Part shown: positions 59,916 through 64,000 of the stretch, piece after piece
How the letters are laid out: every line of letters begins with the position of its first letter
How positions within the stretch are numbered: position 1 is the first letter of the stretch
Assembly: GCA_041688015.1 (NCBI GenBank)
Contig: JBDNIY010000016.1
Location: 1 to 64,000 of the forward strand
Length of the DNA: 64,000 nt
Direction: 5' to 3'
DNA from: Parvibaculum sp041688015
Lineage (GTDB): Bacteria; Pseudomonadota; Alphaproteobacteria; Parvibaculales; Parvibaculaceae
The notes under the pieces: model-generated
What the model saw: the letters and a program-made list of their open reading frames with translations, nothing else
Database searches by the model: none
Told to the model about the DNA's origin: nothing
Translations under genes and position numbers: made by a program

Positions 59916-60362
59916 ATGCCCATAAAAAAGCAAGAGTTCTATGAAGGTGCCGCTATATATCGACTGGCTCGTAACGCCCAAGATTTCAACATTCAATACC
60001 GTGCGCCTTTCTTTTTGATAAACAAAAAAAGACTGATTTTTCTCAAATACAGCACACAAATACGAAGCCCTTGGGCCTTCACATTCACGGTAGACGAACA
60101 AGCTCAACTTCACGACAGTACACTCAAATTCCCGATCGTAATCGGTCTTATTTGCGGGGCCGATGGAGTTGCTGCTCTCAATTTCCGGTCCTTTCAGAAA
60201 ATCGCTCCGGCTAAAAAGACCGCGCTTCACATCGCATGTCGTCGCAGCCACGGCTCCCACTATGAAATAAGCGGCCCGAAGGGCAAAGCCAGCAACAAAA
60301 TCTCTCCTTCTGCTTGGCAGAAAATACTTGAAAATAGGGCGATAAAAAATGAAGCATGCTGA
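59916..60362 (+). CDS. Uncharacterised protein of the Z1/methyltransferase island
   Basis: A 148-residue protein not recognised by name. It starts MPIKKQEFYEGAAIYRLARN (a helix), then PFFLINKKRLIFLKYSTQIR and SPWAFTFTVDEQAQL (strands), KFPIVIGLICGADGVAALNF, and ends with a helix (SAWQKILENR). The strand/helix order and the buried Lys/Glu-rich strands could suit a small nuclease-like or adaptor fold, but no catalytic motif is clear. The stop overlaps the Z1 start by 14 nt, which indicates co-expression. The base composition is AT-rich. The ribosome site at ATG 59916 is weak; a TTG at 59823 is in frame. Confidence 0.65.
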   Translation: MPIKKQEFYEGAAIYRLARNAQDFNIQYRAPFFLINKKRLIFLKYSTQIRSPWAFTFTVDEQAQLHDSTLKFPIVIGLICGADGVAALNFRSFQKIAPAKKTALHIACRRSHGSHYEISGPKGKASNKISPSAWQKILENRAIKNEAC

Positions 60363-62295
60363 TCAAGTTCTTGCGTTGCTCAAAATGCAAATCGGAAACG
60401 AAGAAGAAGTCCAAGACATAGAGAAGGCTGCAAAAGAAGTTGTCAAAAAGTGGATTCGACCTCTAAGCGGCGGCAAGGGCAATATAAACGGCTTAGTCTA
60501 CGGCCTTGTGCAAAGTGGCAAAACAGGTGTTTTGACCGTCACCGGGGCAATGGGAGCCGACGAGGGATATAGAACAATTATTGTTCTGACATCGGACAAT
60601 GATCCGCTATACGATCAAACTCTTGGTCGCGTCCAAGAAGCTTTTCCCGGAATCGATATTCTTGGAAAAAAGGATTTCAAAGACACAAACGCATTCCTGC
60701 AACGCATAAAGAGTGGAACGTGCGCAATAGTTGCAACTAAAAACTCCAGCATATTAAATACTCTAATAGAAAACCTAAAAAAGGGAAATGTGAAAGGCCT
60801 AAGTTGCTTGATCATTGATGACGAGGCAGATCAAGCAAGCCCGAACACACGCGAAAGTCGCGAAGATGGCAGCAGAAGCAAAATAAACTAAGAAATATCG
60901 ACCCTACGAAACTTCTTCGACAAAAATACATATCTGCAAGTGACCGCGACACCACAAGCGCTTTTTCTCCAATCTCCAGATCACAGCTTCAGGCCAAAGT
61001 TCACGGTTTTAAGTCATCCCGGAAAACAATATGTCGGCGGAGATGATTTTTTCGCAGACAAATCAAAATTAGTTGTCGAGTTTCCAATGAACGACGTATC
61101 CAAAGTCACCCCTGGGAGCCAGCCTACTCCAACACTGGAAATTCCAAAATCTCTACAGAGTGCCCTCGACACTTTTATGGTTGCGGCCACCTACAAGCGA
61201 GTTAAGGAAGCCGACCAAAATTGTGCATTTCTCTGTCATGTGAGCACTTCAAAAAGCGATCATCAACACATAGTCAATCTGCTACGAAAGTACAAAACAG
61301 ATTTAGCCGCGGGGCTAAAACGGAAGAATACGAAAACGATCGACAGATTGAAACTTGCATATAAGGATTTGTCGACAACGCATTCAGGAATAAAGGCAGA
61401 GAAATTCTCTAAGCTACTCGAATCTATCGAATTCTTATCACCCGGAATTGCGGTCAAATTGGTAAATGGCGATACCGACGAAGACGTCGTTGTAAGATCA
61501 CCATACAACCTATTTGTCGGCGGAAACAAATTGGGGCGAGGAGTAACAATCAAAAATTTGCTGGTGAGTTACTACGGACGTAATCCCAAGAAGCCCCAAG
61601 CTGATACGGTTCTTCAACATGCTCGAATGTATGGATACAGAAGAGAAGATATTGGACTTCTAAGGCTGTTTCTTCCAAAAGAACTGCATCTGGTATTCAA
61701 GGCCATTCACAAAATGGAAACGAGCCTACGCAAACTAATTGCAGAAAATCCAAACGAAGAATTCCGAGGAGTTTATATTTCTAATGGAGTAAAGGCTACG
61801 CGTCGAAACATTCTCGCGCCTGGGTCTATTGGAATGTATACAGGCGGCAGCAACTACAACCCCTCTCAAGTTTTACGTAACAATTCGGTTAGGACATCTA
61901 CTGCAAAAATAGACAACTTGCTTGAGTTAATTGCCAACAAGGATTTTGCAGAAATTCCTATCTCCAAAATTAAAATCCTCATCGAACTTGTTAAACAGGA
62001 CGAGTCCAAGTCCGAGCATGTTTGGAATTCGAGGGCTATTTCAGAATCACTTGAGCAATTTGCGAAAATCCATGGGCAATCAACAGGGTATGTATATGTA
62101 GATCGCAATCGCGCGGTCGACGCTGACCGTCGCGAAACAGCGGGTATTTTGGAAGGCGGGGAATTCAGGGCGGTTCCTAATGACAAGATCGCCATATATA
62201 TGCTTCGAATCAGGCCGCGTGGCGGAAACAATGCCACTTGGTGGCCTCAGATTCGATTTCCTGATGGTCGATACGCTTTCGCATTTGCGATATAA
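60349..62295 (+). pseudogene. Z1-domain helicase-like ATPase split by one in-frame TAA
   Basis: A 648-codon frame with one stop, TAA at 60889-60891 (codon 181). The first part has the P-loop LVYGLVQSGKTGVLTVTGAM (about residues 48-67) and the DEAD-type box CLIIDDEADQASPNTRE (about 156-172). Past the stop the same frame continues with NTYLQVTATPQALFLQ (motif III-like). The Z1 hallmark follows: VGGNKLGRGVTIKNLLVSYY, then DTVLQHARMYGYR. In known Z1 proteins these are parts of one chain. A single C-to-T change (CAA to TAA) would explain the break. In published work Z1 genes sit in restriction-modification loci with MORC-type ATPases and C5-methyltransferases. Two separate ORFs (60349-60891 and 60940-62295) remain open. 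Confidence 0.85.
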
Positions 62296-62342
62296 GAAAT
62301 CAATTACGCCAACCAAATCTTCACAAGAACATCGTCAAAAAC

Positions 62343-63383
62343 ATGTCCCAACACAAAACACAACCCATCGCTGTCGATTTGTTTTCCGGGTGCGGAGGCC
62401 TGACTTTAGGTCTCAAGCAAGCTGGCTTCAAAGTGCTAGCAGCTGTCGAAATAAACTCGACAGCTGCGGTGACTTACAGCACCAACCATAGCGATGTGTT
62501 GTTAAAGACGATGGACGTTACCAAGCTTGCTGCGAAGACATTTCGGGAGGAGTTAGGTCTGCGTATCGGTCAACTTGATCTTCTTGCAGGTTGTCCACCT
62601 TGTCAGGGATTTTCAAAGTTACGGACCCGCAATGGCGCCCGAAAAAATCGTGACCGTCAAAATCAACTTGTCCTTGAAATGCTAAGGTTTGCTCGCGCAT
62701 TTAAACCCAAAACAATTATGATGGAAAACGTTCCCGGACTGGTGGGACGCAATCCATTTAACGAGCTATGCCGAAAACTTCGGGAACTTGGATACCGAAT
62801 TAAATTTGAAGTAAAGGACGCTGCAGACTTTGGAGTACCTCAACGCAGGCGAAGACTCATACTTCTTGCCAGTCGCGGTTTTGACATCGCTTTTGCAGAC
62901 GAGGCTTCACAACTGGCAACTGTACGTAAAGCAATAGGACGCTTGACTAAGACCAGTCACAGTAGAGATCCGCTTCACGAATTTCCCGAGTCAAATCGGA
63001 GCGAGAAAGTGAAACAATTAATACGAGACATTCCAAAGGATGGTGGAAGTCGCGGCGACCTACCTAAAAACCGGCAATTGAAGTGCCACATAGAGAACAA
63101 AGGATTTAATGACGTTTATGGACGAATGGCTTGGGACAAAGTAGCTCCCACGATAACCGGGGGATGCTCCAACCCTTCAAAGGGTCGTTTTTTGCACCCA
63201 CAAGAGGACCGCGTAATAACTCTTCGTGAAGCAGCTCTTCTTCAAGGTTTTCCTAAAAATTATTTCTTCGATTTGTCGTCGGGAAAGCAAGCAGTAGCCT
63301 TGATGATCGGAAATGCTCTTCCGCCAGAATTCATACGTCGCCATGCTTCGGAGATTCGTAAAGCCCTAGAAATCCAAAAATAG
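62343..63383 (+). CDS. DNA (cytosine-5-)-methyltransferase
   Basis: A 346-residue C5-methyltransferase with all main motifs: I VDLFSGCGGLTLGLKQAGF (about residues 11-29), IV LLAGCPPCQGFSKLRTRNG (catalytic Cys about 87), VI TIMMENVPGLVG, VIII VPQRRRRLILLASR, IX PTITGGCSNPSKGRF and X VALMIGNALPP. The target-recognition region (about residues 185-270) is short. It lies 47 nt after the Z1 gene, in the AT-rich island. It would mark DNA as self. No nuclease gene follows before the window's next gene. Confidence 0.95.
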   Translation: MSQHKTQPIAVDLFSGCGGLTLGLKQAGFKVLAAVEINSTAAVTYSTNHSDVLLKTMDVTKLAAKTFREELGLRIGQLDLLAGCPPCQGFSKLRTRNGARKNRDRQNQLVLEMLRFARAFKPKTIMMENVPGLVGRNPFNELCRKLRELGYRIKFEVKDAADFGVPQRRRRLILLASRGFDIAFADEASQLATVRKAIGRLTKTSHSRDPLHEFPESNRSEKVKQLIRDIPKDGGSRGDLPKNRQLKCHIENKGFNDVYGRMAWDKVAPTITGGCSNPSKGRFLHPQEDRVITLREAALLQGFPKNYFFDLSSGKQAVALMIGNALPPEFIRRHASEIRKALEIQK

Positions 63384-63440
63384 GGAAATGCGGAATCCTT
63401 AATCATCAAAAATAGCGCGAGATTGTGCTCAGTGACTGTG

Positions 63441-63470
63441 GATGCCCCGGTCAAGCCGGGGCATGACGGG
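63441..63470. repeat. Short palindromic repeat (GCCCCGG/CCGGGGC)
   Basis: GATGCCCCGGTCAAGCCGGG and GCATGACG form a hairpin of the type widely found between alphaproteobacterial genes. It is related to 55021-55098 and marks the return to host-type DNA right of the island. Confidence 0.65.
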
Positions 63471-63488
63471 GAGGCTTTGCACTTTCAG

Positions 63489-63632
63489 CCCCTCTCCCGT
63501 TGGGAGAGGGGGGAGCGAACGACAGTGAGCGGAGGGTAAGGGTCTGGCATTGGGCTCTGAATTCCGTAGAAAGACCCCCTCCCTCCGCGCGTGAGGACGC
63601 GCTCCTCCCTCCCCCGCTTTGCGGGAGAGGGT
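63489..63632. repeat. Composite palindromic intergenic repeat
   Basis: CCCCTCTCCCGTTGGGAG and its inverted half come first, and CCTCCCTCCGCGCG...CGCGCTCCTCCCTCC with CCCCGCTTTGCGGGAGAGGG comes last. GAGCGAACGACAGTGAGCG lies between. This is a typical mobile intergenic palindrome unit. No gene is seen in 63384-63688. Confidence 0.7.
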
Positions 63633-63688
63633 TTTAAAGCGCCGCCACCGTGCTAGGCTGCGCCCTTCAAATTTTCGGGGGAAACAAC

Positions 63689-64000
63689 ATGCACATTAAA
63701 ACCACCTTGCAAGCCGCCAGCCTTGTAGCGCTCACCATGTCGGTGGCGCTGCCGGCACTCGCCGCGTCGATGGACGCGCGCTATGGCAATACCGTTCATG
63801 CCACGCGGCCGGACGGGACTGAGATCAATCTGTTCTTCAACGCCGACCAGACTTTTACCGGCAAGGCCTCGCCTGCCAGCGTGCCGTTTTCGTTTTCCAT
63901 TGCGGGGACATGGCGCATTGATGGCGACAAGCTCTGTATTTTGCAGACCGAGGGGCGCGGACCGAACAAGGGCATTGAAAAATGCGAGCCGCTGGAAGGC
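63689..64000 (+). CDS. Small exported protein, cut by the window end
   Basis: A 104-codon partial frame that starts at ATG 63689 after CGGGGGAAACAAC and runs off the window. The N-terminus is a signal peptide (MHIKTTLQAASLVALTMSVA, cleavage near LAA). The mature part begins SMDARYGNTVHATRPDGTEI and includes SFSIAGTWRIDGDKLCILQT, followed by EGRGPNKGIEKCEPLEG. Two cysteines could pair. I do not recognise the family, and the C-terminus is not visible. Confidence 0.75.
   Translation, partial: MHIKTTLQAASLVALTMSVALPALAASMDARYGNTVHATRPDGTEINLFFNADQTFTGKASPASVPFSFSIAGTWRIDGDKLCILQTEGRGPNKGIEKCEPLEG

Noticed and set aside
63384..63688. A Vsr or other nuclease gene after the methyltransferase
   Set aside because: No open frame with nuclease motifs is present; the stretch is palindromic repeats.

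Overview
The window comes from an alphaproteobacterium, most like the Caulobacter side of the class. It has cckA, fliX, flbT and flaF, CtrA-type TTAA-N7-TTAA boxes, sigma54 flagellar promoters with IHF sites, a GTTC-N7-GTTC LexA box near recA, a DUF1476 ATPase-inhibitor protein, and GC-rich intergenic palindromes typical of the class. I cannot name the genus. Most of the DNA is GC-rich with dense genes; about 59.85-63.4 kb is clearly more AT-rich.

Layout. 0-13 kb is housekeeping: a crotonase, a Gfo/Idh/MocA oxidoreductase, a DUF1476 protein, a GFA protein, purC-purS-purQ-purL followed by a BolA/CGFS-glutaredoxin pair, rpsD, trmJ, icd, a membrane protein and an NTF2-like protein. 13-17.4 kb holds alaS and recA, with a perfect LexA box upstream of recA. 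17.4-49.7 kb is a large flagellar region: flgB-flgC-fliE-fliQ-fliR-flhB-cckA on the minus strand; fliO-fliP divergent from it; fliL-fliM-DUF6468-motE-(AMIN-like/TPR protein) on minus; flgF-flgG-flgA-flgH on plus; dksA and fliX on minus; flgI-flgJ-flgN-like on plus; an FlmG-like TPR glycosyltransferase; two flagellins; flbT-flaF; and flgE-flgK-flgL on minus. fliF, fliG, fliN, fliI, flhA, motA/B, flbD and fliK are not in the window. 49.7-59.8 kb holds a MoxR/CoxE pair, two paralogous lipoproteins, a methyltransferase, an AhpD-like protein, a ferredoxin-NADP reductase, a chorismate mutase, a broken GST/TetR pair, a [2Fe-2S] ferredoxin and a phosphonate monoester hydrolase/sulfatase. 59.9-63.4 kb is an AT-rich defence-type island: an uncharacterised 148-residue protein, a Z1-domain helicase-like gene split by one in-frame stop, and a C5-cytosine DNA methyltransferase. 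The window ends inside a gene for a small exported protein.

Regulation can be read from the DNA. CckA (upstream of CtrA) is the last gene of a flagellar operon. CtrA boxes lie at the early fliO/flgB and fliX promoters. The later genes flgF, flgI, flagellin 1 and flgE each have a GG-N10-GC sigma54 promoter, an IHF consensus and an upstream CGGYA-N5-TGCC palindrome resembling FlbD (ftr) sites. In three of the four the IHF core sits exactly 18 nt upstream of the -24 GG. Together with fliX, this matches a CtrA to FlbD/sigma54 hierarchy, with FlbT and FlaF acting on flagellin afterwards.

The intergenic DNA carries several palindromic repeat families, including a 37-bp tandem array at the left edge, REPIN-like inverted doublets, and one copy that has become the C-terminus of a protein.
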